Shown piece after piece: positions 1 to 12,556 of a stretch of 64,000 bases of DNA. Where the stretch lies: NCBI GenBank assembly GCA_948474755.1, contig CAOLHI010001154.1, positions 372,001-436,000 on the forward strand. Reading direction: 5' to 3'. The position numbers and the translations under genes were made by a program. Every line of letters begins with the position of its first letter. Position 1 is the stretch's first letter. Origin of the DNA: Ctenosaura bakeri (lineage: Eukaryota; Chordata; Lepidosauria; Squamata; Iguanidae). The notes beneath the pieces are model-generated. The model was not told where the DNA came from, made no database searches, and saw only the letters and a program-made list of their open reading frames with translations.

Positions 1-823
1 AACACTTTAGGATTTATTTCATTTAAAGTTTGTTTTTGTTTTTAAAAACAAGCTCAGTTTCAGCTTATCATCAGCACCCAGGGCAAGACAGGATTCCACG
101 AGTATCCAGCTCTTGTTAAAGAAAAGAAAAGGAGCTAAGGCTCGATTCAGAGATCAGAGATAGAAACAATGTATATTGCATACAATTCCATACAGAGACC
201 AAACTCTTTGTGGAGAAGCTCACTTAAATCTGTCTACAATGATCACATGGGACTCTCCACAGGAGTAAGAAAGCTGGTTTTCCAGCATCCTTGCTTGCAT
301 GGCAGGTTGCCATACCAATAGCTTTTCAGATTTGTTACTCTCCAGGTAAGGAAAACAATAATGGAACATTGTATGTAAAGCCTGAGCAGTTAAAAAAAGG
401 ATAGACAGCAAGTTCAGTAAAGTAATTAATTTATCAAAATGCATCAAAAAGACTTTCATAATCCCTGAAGATAATCATCAACAACAGCAATGATGGAGGT
501 CTTTTGGAGTAAGGAAGCCAGCTGGGGTGGATAAATAATTGGTGGAGGTACTGGAAGGTACTTGCATAAAGATGGAGTCTGAAATTTAAAATGGAACCTC
601 AGAAACCAATCTGCCAGAGTTTAGTGACTCTTTAGCTAAGCCAACAAACTACAGTCCTCTTGTGATATATTAGTGGCCTTGGCAGACAAGTTAGGAGTTA
701 CTCGTTATAGCGGCCATAGAAAGCTAGACATTTTTTGCCTGTAGAATTTCAAAGTAGCATCATTATTTGTTCTCAAGTTGTTCTCTGAGCAAAATTTCTG
801 GTTTGCTTTGTCTTCTTCAGAAA
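1..823. other. Unique AT-rich DNA, nothing recognised
   Basis: I see no coding region, RNA gene or known repeat here. Short open frames occur on both strands but have no recognisable domain. Confidence 0.5.
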
Positions 824-1020
824 TGCATGTATGTGTGCTTGCGTGACTTCAAGTCATCTGTTGACTTATGACAATGCCATGAATTTCATAAGGCTTTTTA
901 GGGCAAGGAATACTCAGAGCCAGTTTTGCCAGTTCCTTCCTCTGAAATATAAATACTAACCAGGGCCGAGCCTGCTTAGCTTCAAAGATCAAATGGGAGC
1001 TGGTGCCCTTAGGTATTTAG
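824..1020 (-). mobile_element. 5S-rRNA-derived SINE (5S-Sauria type), minus strand
   Basis: Read on the minus strand, the head carries the 5S rRNA internal promoter region: GAAGCTAAGCAGGCTCGG, then CCCTGGTTAGTA. This is followed by TTTCAGAGGAAGG and a tail of the form CCTTATGAAATTCATGG...CATAAGTC...GACTTGAAG. That tail is the BovB-like 3' end used by reptile SINEs. It is the same kind of element as the plus-strand copy at 54700-54938. Mutations and a shortened 5S head suggest an old copy. The family name comes from general knowledge; the 5S similarity is seen directly. Confidence 0.8.
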
Positions 1021-4000
1021 GTCCTTCTTCAGAAATACCACCTAAATTTTTGTCTTTGCGGAGGGGAAAAAAACTTGACTGTGACCTTTCTGCATTTCAG
1101 CTGCTTAAACTGATTAAAATAGGCCTGATAACAGTATGACACTGAGTACCATGGGCCATAGTGCATTTTTGCCTTGATATAACTTACATTTATTAGATTT
1201 CTCATTGCAGGAACCATTTTGGTGTACTGCACTCATAAAACTGTCATGCTAAATACATAAAGAGCAGTTTTGCTTTGTTAACTGCCTCCTTGTTTGTTCT
1301 CTGTTTTATGGCTCTATCAGATCTACCAAAAAAAAAAAAAAAGATTCAGTGCAATAACTGGCATTGCAGCATCCTACATTTTGTTTTAAACCACATCCTT
1401 GACTGGTGCAGAGTTGATGAGGTTTTTTTTTTTTTTTTAATTAAAGGGACTGTAATTTTCTTCATGGTTTCCAGAAACAATTTAAGAGTGAAATACCGCA
1501 CTTAATGTTAACAGCATCTGTGGCTGTTTTCAATCACTGAGGGCTTAAAGATGGCTAAGCATTATTTTAAGAGACTAGCTGCTTCTGATTTCAACCATAC
1601 TATTGTTTTGGGAAGTAGGAGACTCCACAGACAGCCTTTTATAAGGTCTGTGGTCCTGAGTGTTGGATGGTTAGGGAACATAATTTCTTCTGTGGGTAAC
1701 ATTTGCTCCTCTCCAGCTAGGATGCCCCGGTAGGAAGAGTCCTACATGGACAAGGAGATAATCTCCCCAGTGTGGGCAAAGCTGATAAGATACTGGATTC
1801 AAACTGCTGGCAAATTTGAAGCAAATTTTGAGAGGGGAATGAGGAATATTGAGGCTAGCAAAATGGGGTCTGATAGAACCAGAGAAAGTTCTTAACCACA
1901 TCCCCATTTGCTCATGGTTGGAAGAAAATATTTTAAATATATAAGTTGAACCTCAAATGTTCAAAGTGTTGCTCAGAGCATCATTGTGAAGATTCCCAGG
2001 GGCTTCTATGGCATTCTTTCTGGGATCTGCCTTTCCCAGTGCCCATCTAATTTGTACTACTAAGATGGTTTCTTGAGCTTCACTCTAGTTCTGACTTACT
2101 TCCTGTCCTCCTGGAAGGCAGTGGTGGCCTGCTTCTGGACAATTGGGAGTGTTCTTGGAACACAGAGCAGAACTGCAAGCGGTTGAGTTATCTCTAAGAA
2201 GTTACCTCCCTCTTTTTTGAAAAGGAAGTAATGATGTTACATTTCAAAAGTAACACAGCAAATGGGAAGCCAAGCTATTTTATTGGTTCAATTAGAAATA
2301 TTTCATAGGTACTTCAAAAGGGCATTTGACTATACCTTAATTAACAAAGCCTCTGACACAGAAGCTCCTTTATACAAAGGTTATCTTTGTCTTCCCAGCC
2401 CCTCCTTTGCTTCTTGTCCTTTCTCTAGCTGGAAGGTTTTTTTCCCCCAGCACTCTCACTGGTAGGATATTGAAGGCGGGTTGGAGAAACATAAACTTTG
2501 GTGTTGGGTTACAGCAGCATGTCTGCAGTAAACAATGCAATAAAGCTTGAGCTGGGAAAGAATGGGATTCTAATCTAGCTGATCCTAATGTAGCTCTCTG
2601 TAGCTGCCTACAACAGGCAAGGTAAACAGCAGCTGCCTCAACAATACCTTACAGAGTATGCACAAAATCCAAAACAGAACAGGGAAAAACTGATAAGTCT
2701 CCGCCTCACCAGCTTCTCCTAGCATGTTAAAAAAAAAAAAAAAGCAGCGATTTGTAAGCTTGGCCACCAAAATGGAAATCATAAGAAATTTGGGAGAGGA
2801 GTGAAAGTGAAAAAACATTCCAAGATGCATTTTGGATAAGTGTTCAAGTGGACTCTAGAAGGTTCAAATTGTTTTTGTGTGCTTATGCAAGTTTTACTTG
2901 ACCTGATTGTTTCAATTCACATGTGCATATTGCTAGTTTTGAACTTCTCAAAACATGTTGGGACAAGAACCTATCCCTATCCTTTTCATGTTTTTTCTGC
3001 CTCTGATACCAAATTTTGTGTTAAACAAGTCATACCCAGGAATGCATCTACTTCATTAACTGACGTATACCTGTAGTTGGAGGCACTTTGACAGAGATTT
3101 TTCAAATTTGTAATTAATAAGAACAATACATTACTTTCTAAACAATATAATGGGCAATGAGAATAACTCACTTTTAAAATGTAATGTCCAAGCTCTGTCA
3201 CAGAGGAAAATAGCATCTTTCTATAAGCCTGCAGCACAGTTTAAAGTTCAATTTTCTAGGTTAACATTAACATTCTGACTCTTAAAAAGTGCTGAATCAA
3301 GCACTGTTGTATGTGACCTAACAGGGAGTGTCTGGAGAGAAGGGACATTTGTCATACTTTAAAGAGTAGCTCGTAAAGTACAATAAGCAAGTTTCTTCTC
3401 CACCTATTGATCAGCTTTAAATTAATGCCATTAGAAATGTATAGACTGTGTGAAATGTGAAATTTAATTATCCCTGACATGACCAATATATTTCTGTGGC
3501 AAAGCCTGCTTTCCTCATGGATTATGCAAGGTCTCTGGCCTGGATCCTGAGCAGTGGCCTTCTCTGAATATACAGGCAGCATTTTAGTTCCTTAAGTGAG
3601 TCTCATACTGACAAATCTTTCTTTGTAAGTCTAATATGTTGTGGTGATTTTCAGGAAAACAAAACATCTCAGTAGGTGTCAAAATGCCTATTGCTCTGGA
3701 CCTTAAACCAAAGCTTTGTGAACTTTAAGGACAACATTTTTCCTGCAGACCTCTGGCATTTTTGAACCCAATTCAGACATTCAACACCTGTGAATTCTGA
3801 ACGTATAAAGGTGGAGGGCTAGCTCTGCCCCTTCAGTTATTATGCAAGCACTCGCCACAGTCCCAGCCAATGACTGATTAGCTCACCTTGAAGAGGTCAC
3901 CTCCTACCTATGTAAGGTTTCTGACACTGGTAGATCATCTCCAGGAACAAATAAATCTGGGAAAAGGGGTGGGGAAAACAACCTACAGGAACTAACAGAA

Positions 4001-4670
4001 TCTGGAGAAAGGGTGGGGAAAATGGGGAGAGAGATTTTTTAATTTATTTTTTAAGCAAGAAACTGGTATTGGGCCCCAGTCCTCTATGCGTGTCTCCTGT
4101 AAGTACAATTTTTATGAAGCTTCAGTAACATGAGATGGTTTTCCCTAATACAGTCAAGAAATCATGGAACCAAAAGGATGAGGAAACCGTTGGAAATTCA
4201 ACTACAGAACACTGCATTCCTCCTATCCCATGCACTTCCTTGAAATTTGGCTGTTTCTGCTGAGAAGTTCCCATCCTGGTACCTCTCCAAATAAATTTCA
4301 TTCAAGTGACATATTAAACCATGGTATGTTAATGGCTATGGTGACAACTCTTAGGATGCCTCATCAGGGTGGGTCTGGGCTATCTACTAGACCGGATTTT
4401 ATTTATTACTTAAACCATCTGAAGACAAAATAGTTAGCTGTTCAGCTGTACTTTGTATGGAAGAGGTTACTTCTCACACACTTTTAAACAAAAAGCATAC
4501 TAGTTTCTGTGGCCAGAATTGTGCATCACCTACTTAGCGATGCAACCACCTTAGTTATGTAGTGTCTCCCAGCCTACCCCGCCCCTCCTCACTTATCAGG
4601 CAGCAGCTGCTCTGAACAAGAGGGACCTGTTCCCCTCTAAATCAGGAAGCTGCTGACTGACATTTCCATC
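1021..4670. other. Unique AT-rich DNA with homopolymer runs
   Basis: No gene or known repeat recognised. It contains A runs near 1327-1342 and 2728-2743 and a T run near 1423-1438. Short open frames look like chance. Confidence 0.5.
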
Positions 4671-4757
4671 CCCTCCCATAAGCAATCTCCAATGCCAGAG
4701 TCAGAAGAACATCTCTGTCATAATTCTCCCTTTCACTGGAGATTGCTTATGTGGGGG
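4671..4757. repeat. Imperfect hairpin with a perfect 13 bp core stem
   Basis: ATAAGCAATCTCC at 4678-4690 is an exact reverse complement of GGAGATTGCTTAT at 4738-4750, with a 47 nt loop. The stem can be extended outward by about seven more positions (CCCTCCC against GTGGGGG) with one mismatch and one G-T pair. It could be a remnant of a foldback transposon or an RNA hairpin; nothing else identifies it. Confidence 0.6.
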
Positions 4758-6057
4758 TGTGGGAAATATTAGTCAGTTGCTTTCCAGTCAATAGGGTAAC
4801 AGCCTTCTGTCACCCACAATGGCTTCAGCCCAGTGGGGTTGGGGGACTTTCATGGTCCCTATGTATGTCATGAACTAATGAATATATAGGGATCATGAAT
4901 GGGACTCAGGAGAGGAGCAAATCAGGTAAGTCTAGGTTATGTATTTATAACTGCCTTAGTGAACTCTGGTCTATATTATTTGAACTATACAATTCTTGCT
5001 TTTAATATGTGGATGGCTATAACTGACAGTTCAGAGAAATGTTGTATTCTATATGAAACCCTCTTCTTAAAAGGCCCTTAGTAAGGTGGAAATCACGATT
5101 TGAGAAAGCAGATTTTTTTTTTCAGCCAAAGATATCTCCCAGTCAAGATGGTATTAGTTATTTACCACTTGTATGGATGTTATAATAATTGTTTCTGCCT
5201 CATCTTTCTTTCAAAGGGATCAAGAATGATATGCCTGGATCTTCCTTCTTCCATTTATCATCTTATATCTGGGAAGTTGCTTATACTGAAAGATAGTGAC
5301 AGGCCCACAGGTCATGTGGCTGAGTGGGGGAATCTGAATGTGCATCTTCCTACAGCTAGTCCAATATTGAACCCATTTTGCTTTTTGGAGACCCACAATG
5401 CCTTCTACATATTATCAGTTCATGATGGCAGAAATAGACAAGATGGGCAATTAGCTTGCTTCAGTAGAAAAACATATTCACAGCGACAAGTGGCTCACTG
5501 ATGCAACAGAGTGACGCTCTGCTTTTTGATATACGCTCTGTGATCAATATAGCACAAGGTAATGCAACCAGGCAACATGAAACGTCAGGCACAGCAAACT
5601 CCTTTATTCCCGCCAAACTCCTGATGTATTGGTAATGTCAGGCTGTCACGTCATTGAACCTTTTCTCACACAGAGTCATTTCCAGCAAGTGTTTCTATTA
5701 CTTCTGGTCAAATGCTATTCAGCACTCTGCCATGAATATCTTTTATGTTTTCTGCTATTTAAGAAAACCCTTACAGAACAGCAACTGGGTGACATCAAAT
5801 CTCATTTTAGTAACTCTTTAAGTGGCTAAGGTAGGAATGCCACATGTTAGTAAGTTGTTTACCAACTTCAGAAAATAGCACATTATATTTCAAAAAATAG
5901 TCAACAATTATTCAGAAAGAATAATTATGTTAAGCTAGATTTGATTAAAGCATAATCTTGCACCATGTCTTCTTTGGTTGCAAGTGAATGGGTGGTGCAT
6001 TCCTGGCACACTCGTACAGTGTAATTAATTACAGCTCTGCCAAAATGTGTGTGGAGA
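4758..6057. other. Unique DNA, nothing recognised
   Basis: No known repeat seen. A 133-codon open frame at 5100-5501 on the plus strand has no recognisable domain or splice context and is treated as chance. Confidence 0.5.
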
Positions 6058-6296
6058 GCTAGTGTGGAGTAGTGGTTTGAACATTGGACTATGACTCTGG
6101 TGAACAGGGTTCAATTTCCTGCTTGGCCACAGAAAGCCATGGGGTGTCCTTAGGCAAGTCACACTCCCACAGTCTCAGAAGAAGGCAAAGACAACACCCA
6201 TGGACAAATCTTGCCAAGAACACCTCATGATTGGTTTGCCTTAGTGTTGTCATAAGTCAGAAATGACTTGAAGGCACATAAAAACAACAACCACGA
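6058..6296 (+). mobile_element. Sauria-type tRNA SINE, near full length
   Basis: The head has the tRNA-like box order: AGTAGTGGTTTGAACATTGG (A box region) and GGGTTCAATTTCC (B box). It is followed by the family body (GGCCACAGAAAGCCATGGGG, CTTGCCAAGAACACC) and the BovB-like tail CATAAGTCAGAAATGACTTG, ending in an AACAAC-rich tail. About 10-20% of positions appear changed relative to the other copies here. Confidence 0.88.
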
Positions 6297-7558
6297 ACCC
6301 TCTTCAGAGAGAATCACAAACCATTGCTGAGTTTTGTACCATTGCTCAGTGTCATAGCTCAGAATTACTTTGTGATAATGTCCAAACTGACTTGCTGTAT
6401 TGTGATGCGATGATTCCAAATCATTTCAAGAAATAGCTCCTCTTTGAAATACATTTTTGCCTCCAAAAATGTTGAAAAAGAATGAAGTGGTTGTGAAGAG
6501 GAGATAAACTATGCATGAAAAGTAAAGCAAGGTGTTTTGTGGAGGTGGGGGTGGAAGGGAAGAGTAGAAGATGGAAAATGTTGTCTTGCTGAAAATTTAC
6601 CTGTCATCTCTCAGATTTTCATCAGCACAATTCTGTCTTGTCATAATTTGAACTCAGATGCTTATTTTTCCAGACAAAGCAGCTATTTCATTTCAGTTGC
6701 TTCATACCTCTCAGGAAGAAAATGTTCTGTTCCCTTGCACTTCAGGAACATGAACCATGCAGTTTCTTTTCATTAAGTCTGTTTCAATCATGAGACTGGA
6801 GTTCTTTCTCTAATCTAAAATTATCACCTCAGTTTGCACACAGTGTGTCGCAAAAGGCACATCGTTTCTATAATTTTGCAGGACAAAGTTCTGTTATTTA
6901 CCTATAATCCACTAACTATTTCATAAGATGATGTTGTAAGAGGTGCTACAGTCAAATGGATTTTGTTTTGATGGACCAGAAAAAGAAAAGCACAGAGGGG
7001 AGCTGGATGACAGGCTGACAGATATATGGGCCTTCCAAGGTTTATTTAATCAGACCTCTACAGATTCCTGTTTACAGATATAATAAAAGTGGAATGAAAG
7101 ACCTTGGCCCTTCACTCAGTAAAATATCAATATATAATTCACATGAAATGCTTGGTTTGGAAAAATAACAAAATAAGCCCAGTAGCTTAGCTTTAGTGGT
7201 ATTGCACATATAACTTGAAATTTAGGAACTTAAAAGTACTCTGTTATCATATGTTCTGGCCCATGTGTGTTTTTCAGGTTGCTAACAAAGAGTTGTTCCC
7301 CACCATATAAGATTACACTTATACCAGAGGGAATTAGCAAACAGACTAAAGCATAGAGATTTTTAAAAAGTTGTGTTTATTATAGAAAAATAGCACTGAT
7401 GAATATTCAAGGTTCTTACAGAAGCAAAAAAATAAAAAATAAAAAATTGTTCAGGATTGATTGTACGGCAGCATTCAGAATGAACTATCCATTTTTCAGT
7501 CAATGAAAATATTTTCTTAAGTTCTGTTTCCCTAATGATATCCTAATGGGATAGATGG
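6297..7558. other. Unique AT-rich DNA
   Basis: No gene or known repeat recognised. Confidence 0.5.
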
Positions 7559-7559
7559 A

Positions 7560-7770
7560 GGCCATTCACACTATATACATATAGTGCTATATTCCACTTC
7601 AACTGCTCTGACTCCATCCTATGGAGTCCTGGCACTTGTAGTTTAGTGAGGCACTGGAGTTCCTATGGCTGAGAATTCTAAATGTCCCTCCCTAAAGTGC
7701 CAATCCAGGATTCAGTAGGATGCTGATATGTAAGTTAAGGTGGAACATAGCACTATAGTGTCTCTGAATG
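7560..7770. mobile_element. AT-rich palindromic MITE
   Basis: It begins GGCCATTCACACTATATAC and ends CACTATAGTGTCTCTGAATG. The interior is the family palindrome: CCTATGGAGTCCTGGCACTT, TGAGAATTCTAAATG, then CCAGGATTCAGTAGGATG. At least eight relatives occur in this window. No protein is encoded; such elements move with a transposase supplied elsewhere. Confidence 0.75.
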
Positions 7771-7885
7771 TAGAAGCTTAATGTGAACTAGAGAGAAAGG
7801 AAGGTTCCAAATGGATATGAAACTCTTACTTGATTTAGAGAGGGAGAAAACTGGACATAGTGTTGGAAGTGGGACTGTTTTGCTT

Positions 7886-7910
7886 AGAGAGAGAGAGAGA
7901 GAGAGAGAGG
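7886..7910. repeat. (GA)n microsatellite in a purine-rich tract
   Basis: About a dozen GA units are followed by an interrupted G/A-rich stretch to about 7968. Confidence 0.95.
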
Positions 7911-7968
7911 GAAAGTTGAGGGGGAGGCAGAGAAATAGAGAAAAAAAGTGGGGGGGAGAGGGGAAAGC

Positions 7969-8655
7969 ATATGTCCCCTCCCATGTAGCTAAGAGAGATG
8001 TTTTTCCCTCTGGAGGATGCTATGGATAAATAAGGCAGTAAGATTGGCAGGAGAAAAGGGCTACATCTATGCTAAGATCCCAGGACAAGTGAAGGCCTCT
8101 GAAGTCCCATTAAGAGCCCTTTAACCAGTAAATCCCTGAAGGGAAACAAAAGAATGCCAGCCTTCCATTTTCTTGTGGATCTACTTCTAGAGCAAAATGT
8201 AAAGTAATGGAACTGGAGAAGTGAGAATAATACTGTGGGAAGTAGAGATAATTAGAGAAAGAACAGCCTAGCTTGTCCTCAGAGTTAGCTTTCTCAAAGC
8301 TGCACAACAAATGAAGTTCTAGTTGTTGCCTTCTCTTATAGGGGTGAATTGCCCAAGTTCAACCTTTCCAAGGATGAAAGGGAGAAGGTATGCTTAGAAT
8401 GAGTGGGATCATCCTCCCACTCCCTCCTGTTATCACAGGTGTATAAGATTAATATCTTATACCTTGCAGGTGTACATCTCAGGTGTAGACTTTTAAAGTG
8501 TTTATTCTTAGTAGCAAAACTTCAGGGATGGCATTTTCTCTCATTGAACTGATCAATTCAGGATGTACTCTGCATGGCTTGACTGGATTAGGGCAGGGGT
8601 AGGCAATCTGACACTGTACAGAAGTTTCAGGCTACACCTCTCATTTTGTTGCTAT
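7969..8655. other. Unique DNA, possible hAT-like end near 8594
   Basis: Mostly unrecognised. CAGGGGTAGGCAATCTGACA at about 8594-8613 resembles the generic start of hAT-type elements, but no partner end was found. Confidence 0.3.
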
Positions 8656-8658
8656 GAT

Positions 8659-8862
8659 GCTCTTTCAAGTGACCTCTGACTTTGGCAATCTGGCCATAGG
8701 ATTTTCTTTGCAAGATTTATTCAGAGGAAGGGTATCATTTTCTTCCTCAGGGGGTGACAGAGTGTGACTTGTCCATGGTTGCTGATTGGGTTTTCCTGGC
8801 TGAGCAGTGATTTGAATCTTGGTCCCCCAGAGTTCTAGTCCAACACTCAAACTACAACATCG
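8659..8862 (-). mobile_element. Sauria-type tRNA SINE, minus strand
   Basis: Reverse orientation: a degenerate tail (CAAGTGACCTCTGACTTTGG) is followed by CTTTGCAAGATTTATTCAGA, GTGACTTGTCCATGG and the complement of the tRNA head (AGTTCTAGTCCAACACTC). The A-box end is weakly preserved. Confidence 0.8.
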
Positions 8863-11040
8863 TAAGCCCAGCATTCTGGGAGCTGTAGCCCAGAATATCT
8901 AGTTGCCTGTCTCTAGATTAAGGATAGGAGAAAGAGGCTCACTTCCATGTTAAGGAAATCTCCTGCTGCTCTACATAGTGGGGGAGTCCAGGTAGTTAGC
9001 CCAGTAAGCCTAAATCCACCTGCTAGTCCCAACTAGAGTGTTCACCACACTAGTTAGTTGTTTTGGTTTGTCCCATTTGAAAACGGCTCCACCCTTATTC
9101 ATAAAGATAGCTGAAAGCTGATGCTGTGTGTCACACCGTTATCACATTTGTGCTTTAATTGTGTAACTTTCACTATTTCTTTTCCACACTATAAATTTCT
9201 GAGTACCAACAATGCCATTTACACTGCACTGTTTGCCTTGTCTCCTGATTGGTTTCTTTTTAATTGGTGGCTGGTGACTTGTGACTTTTAAATGGGAGAG
9301 TGTATTAGTCCACCCTTCAAAGGGGCTATCCAAGGTGCTGAATTTATTTTGGGGAGAGGATTCAGAACCTTAGACGGCTCTTTTTGAAGGGCAGCTGAAA
9401 ATTTGGAGCAAATTCACCACTCCACTAAGAATGGAAACCACCAGCTGCCGCTGGGAAATGGGTTGCAATGTGGGAGATCGTTCAAGGGCTGTTGTCCACT
9501 TTTCAAAAGTGTCACCTCAATTTCCTGCTCATATGGTACCAAAATATGTGTGCCTCAAACAGACAAAACCTTTGCAGGAGAAGCAAAGTTCCATGGTAGT
9601 CCATCTTCCATTGGCAAAGTTTTGAGGGAAGGGTGCAGTATATCTCTGTAATCAAAACGTGAGTGTGTTTTGTTCCACAGGATTTTCTATAATATACCAT
9701 CATTCAACTCACCTTTGGAGGTGGGAATAATGGAAAAGTTGTTAGTTGTTTGTAACTATCAAAATGTCTGTCAGTCTGGTGAACTGTTATGAGCCTGGAC
9801 TGGCTTCTTTCCTGACATAGTTTGGCCTTTGGTATGGTGGAAGTCCAATGTTGCTGCTGCTAATGAGGAATGAGCAGAAAGCAGAAGTGGCTGATGTTAT
9901 TTTGCTGCCTGAGGCAGAGCAGCTCCTCTCATTAAAAACAGTCATATTGTGTCCCCAAACAGATAGGTTATTTTCAGTGGTGGCTGGTGGCTCTTATATC
10001 AAGGCTACAGCTCAAGGTTTTATTCTCCCTTGCCCTAGCCAGCCCTGAGTGCCTGTGGATAAATGAGCAAATGCAAATGAAACCCAGCTGCCAAATGAAT
10101 AAAGAGGATCTCTTTCTTACAATGATACAAGTTTAAGGGTATTTTCAGATTTATAGAAGTAGGTTACAGAGTGGGAGGAATTAAAATATCCAACTGTTCC
10201 ATAATAAGCATTTCTGTAGTTAGCTTTATATGCCAGATGTAATAGTCTTCGACCTTTCCTGCTTATTCTTCTGAGGAGTCCCTAGAGTTCAAGCCAAAGT
10301 CCTGTCCTGCCTGCACCACTGACCATAGGTCACCTCTTTGGAATGTCCAAGCCAGAAAGCTTTGCACTTATCCTGCTAATGAAAAATTAGGTTTCATTCA
10401 AGGTTGAAATCCAGTCACAGCAATAACAATTGAGATCACGTTTTACAGTGGAAAATGCATGGTGTTTTGGTGCTATGCTTTGCAGTAGAAAAGACTTGAG
10501 GACACAGCGGGTTTGTCATTGCAAAGCTTTGTCTGAACAACATTTTGTATGAGACATGCTTTCTCATTTTAAAATGACAGGCAAACAAAAGAATGGAGAA
10601 AGGTAAGTGCACTGCATTGCTTAATGCCTTCTTTGTATGTGCCACAATAGAATGGTAAATGTCAAGGTTTGTATCTCATTTGCACTTGCATTATGGAGTA
10701 TTTTTACCTTCATCTAGTTCCTAATAGAGGCATAAACATGCACAATGAGGACTTCCAGTCAAATATAGAAGAGAAAGATCCTTGGTCCTTCTCACCTTGC
10801 TTCTCCATTAACCACATAAAATAATGAGTTTATGGGAAGGTGAAGGTGATAAATGAAAAAAACAAAAAACAAAACCCCAAGCTGGAACAAACAGAAAACT
10901 CATTATTACATTGCTTTCACGCTCAAATCTGTACTTGCATCTAATTTTTTTAAAATGCCACACCACCCTAAAGGAAAAGATGAAATATTTTGAAAGCTGT
11001 CAAGAATTATAGGCACATAGTTTAGTAATAATAATAAAAA
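8863..11040. other. Unique DNA, nothing recognised
   Basis: No known repeat or coding signal seen. Short open frames near 9400-9700 overlap on both strands and have no domain. Confidence 0.5.
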
Positions 11041-12080
11041 AGAGCTTGATGAAAGGTATAAAATGGACCAAAAAATGACATGACTTTGCATTGACCAAAC
11101 CTGACTTTGAACAACAGTTGTGATCAGATGATGAACATTTGGTTAGTAAAACGTATACATTTTTGTTAAAATTAGAGATGGAACAAGAATTGATTAAAGA
11201 CTGCATGATAAAGTGGGCACAAAACATTGGTCATAATATATAAGTGGATCAATGGGAGAAAATGTGCTCAAAAGGAATTAGAGTTATACTGTGTTATGAT
11301 CTCAAAGAGAATTTTGATCAGATGATGTACTGTTGGTATTTAATACCAGAAAAACTGGCCAAAAGGCATAAAGAGGTTTCTAACAGATGCTATGAAATGT
11401 GAGCAACAAGTAGGATCCTTTTATCACATGTGGCAGACATGTGAAAAGGCCAAAAAATTCTGGAATGAAATCATTATATGGTGTGCAAAATTTTGACAGT
11501 TAATAAATTAAAACATGAATTATATTTGTTGGGATTTGTAGAAGATCAGCTGAAGAAGAATTATGGCAAGATACTACAATATGTGACCACTGCAGCATGA
11601 CTTTTATACGGACAGAAGAATGAAGATATTCCAGTGTAAGAAGACTGTTGGACTCAACTGAAATAGATAAATTGATCAGAGAAAAATCAGTAGTGACTTT
11701 TGTGAAAAATTGGGAATTGTTAATTTGCTTTTCTTTTTTCTTTTGGCAAAGAAAAGAGTACAATATATAAATTATGGGATTTGACAATTAGTATTTTGGG
11801 ATAAGTAGCAGTTGAAGTTTTGAGTGGTACTTGTAAATTAGAGAAGTTTCCTCTATACAGATTTATCTATAAGATGCCTTAGTAAAGCCTGAAACCACCT
11901 TTTTAAAAGATGTTTATTGTTTGTACTTAGTTTTAATATTTAATATATGGTATTTATATTTTTCTGTTTGTCTACTGTCTTTAAAAAAAATCCTTATTGT
12001 TGTAATTTGTTTTTTATTTGTTCTTTCTGTTGCTTTGTTTGTATGCCTTTTAAAATAAAATTAAAAAAACAGAGCTTAAT
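11041..12080 (+). mobile_element. 5'-truncated L1 LINE with target duplication
   Basis: The body (11051-12070) encodes a broken C-terminal end of L1 ORF2. Recognisable blocks are KDCMIKWAQNIGHNI near 11196-11240, DLKENFDQMMYCWYL near 11302-11346, a decayed zinc-knuckle region near 11385-11450, and EDQLKKNYGKILQYVTTAA near 11540-11600. Frames are interrupted by stops and shifts. It ends in an A-rich tail (AAAATTAAAAAAAC). AGAGCTTGAT at 11041-11050 and AGAGCTTAAT at 12071-12080 flank it as a 10 bp target duplication with one mismatch, after an A run that suits L1 endonuclease. Only about the last 1 kb of the element was copied. Confidence 0.88.
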
Positions 12081-12369
12081 ATGTATTCTCCCCTTCAAGC
12101 AAAGCTTCCTTCAGTCATTCTCCCCTTATGTGATAATCATCACATGAGGCTAAGGCTCTGCTCATCTGGGAGACTGCCCCCCCACCTACAGCCTACATAT
12201 TGGGGAAGATGTTGGAGGTAGACTGACCTCTAAACCACATGGAGAGTTCATGCATGTGAGCAAGTTACTCATTTGTAGTACAATTCCCAGAATAAACATG
12301 CTGACTGGGGAATTCTAGGAATCGTCATGTCCAAAGTAAGTGTGCCAAGCCCTGAATATGATAGTTTGT
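12081..12369. other. Short unique stretch
   Basis: Nothing recognised between the L1 and the next SINE. Confidence 0.5.
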
Positions 12370-12556
12370 GTTCTTTTATGTGCCATAAAGCTGACTCCAA
12401 CTTATGGTGATGGTATCATAGGATTTTCTGTCAAGATTTATTCAGAGGTTTGCCATTACCTTCGTCTTAGGCTGAGAGAGTAGGAATTACTAAAAATTAT
12501 CCAGCGGGTTCCCATGGGTGAGCAAGGATCTAAACTCTGATCTCCTGGAGTCTTAT
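12370..12556 (-). mobile_element. Sauria-type tRNA SINE, minus strand, decayed
   Basis: Minus-strand copy with tail (ATGTGCC...CCAACTTATGGTGATGG), body (CTGTCAAGATTTATTCAGAGG, GGGTTCCCATGG) and partial head (GATCTCCTGGAGTC). The A-box end is lost. Confidence 0.78.

Noticed and set aside
5100..5501. 133-codon open frame on plus
   Set aside because: No domain, no codon bias and no conserved motif; treated as chance.
6058..6130. tRNA gene
   Set aside because: The A and B boxes belong to a SINE head; the cloverleaf is not maintained and the SINE body follows.
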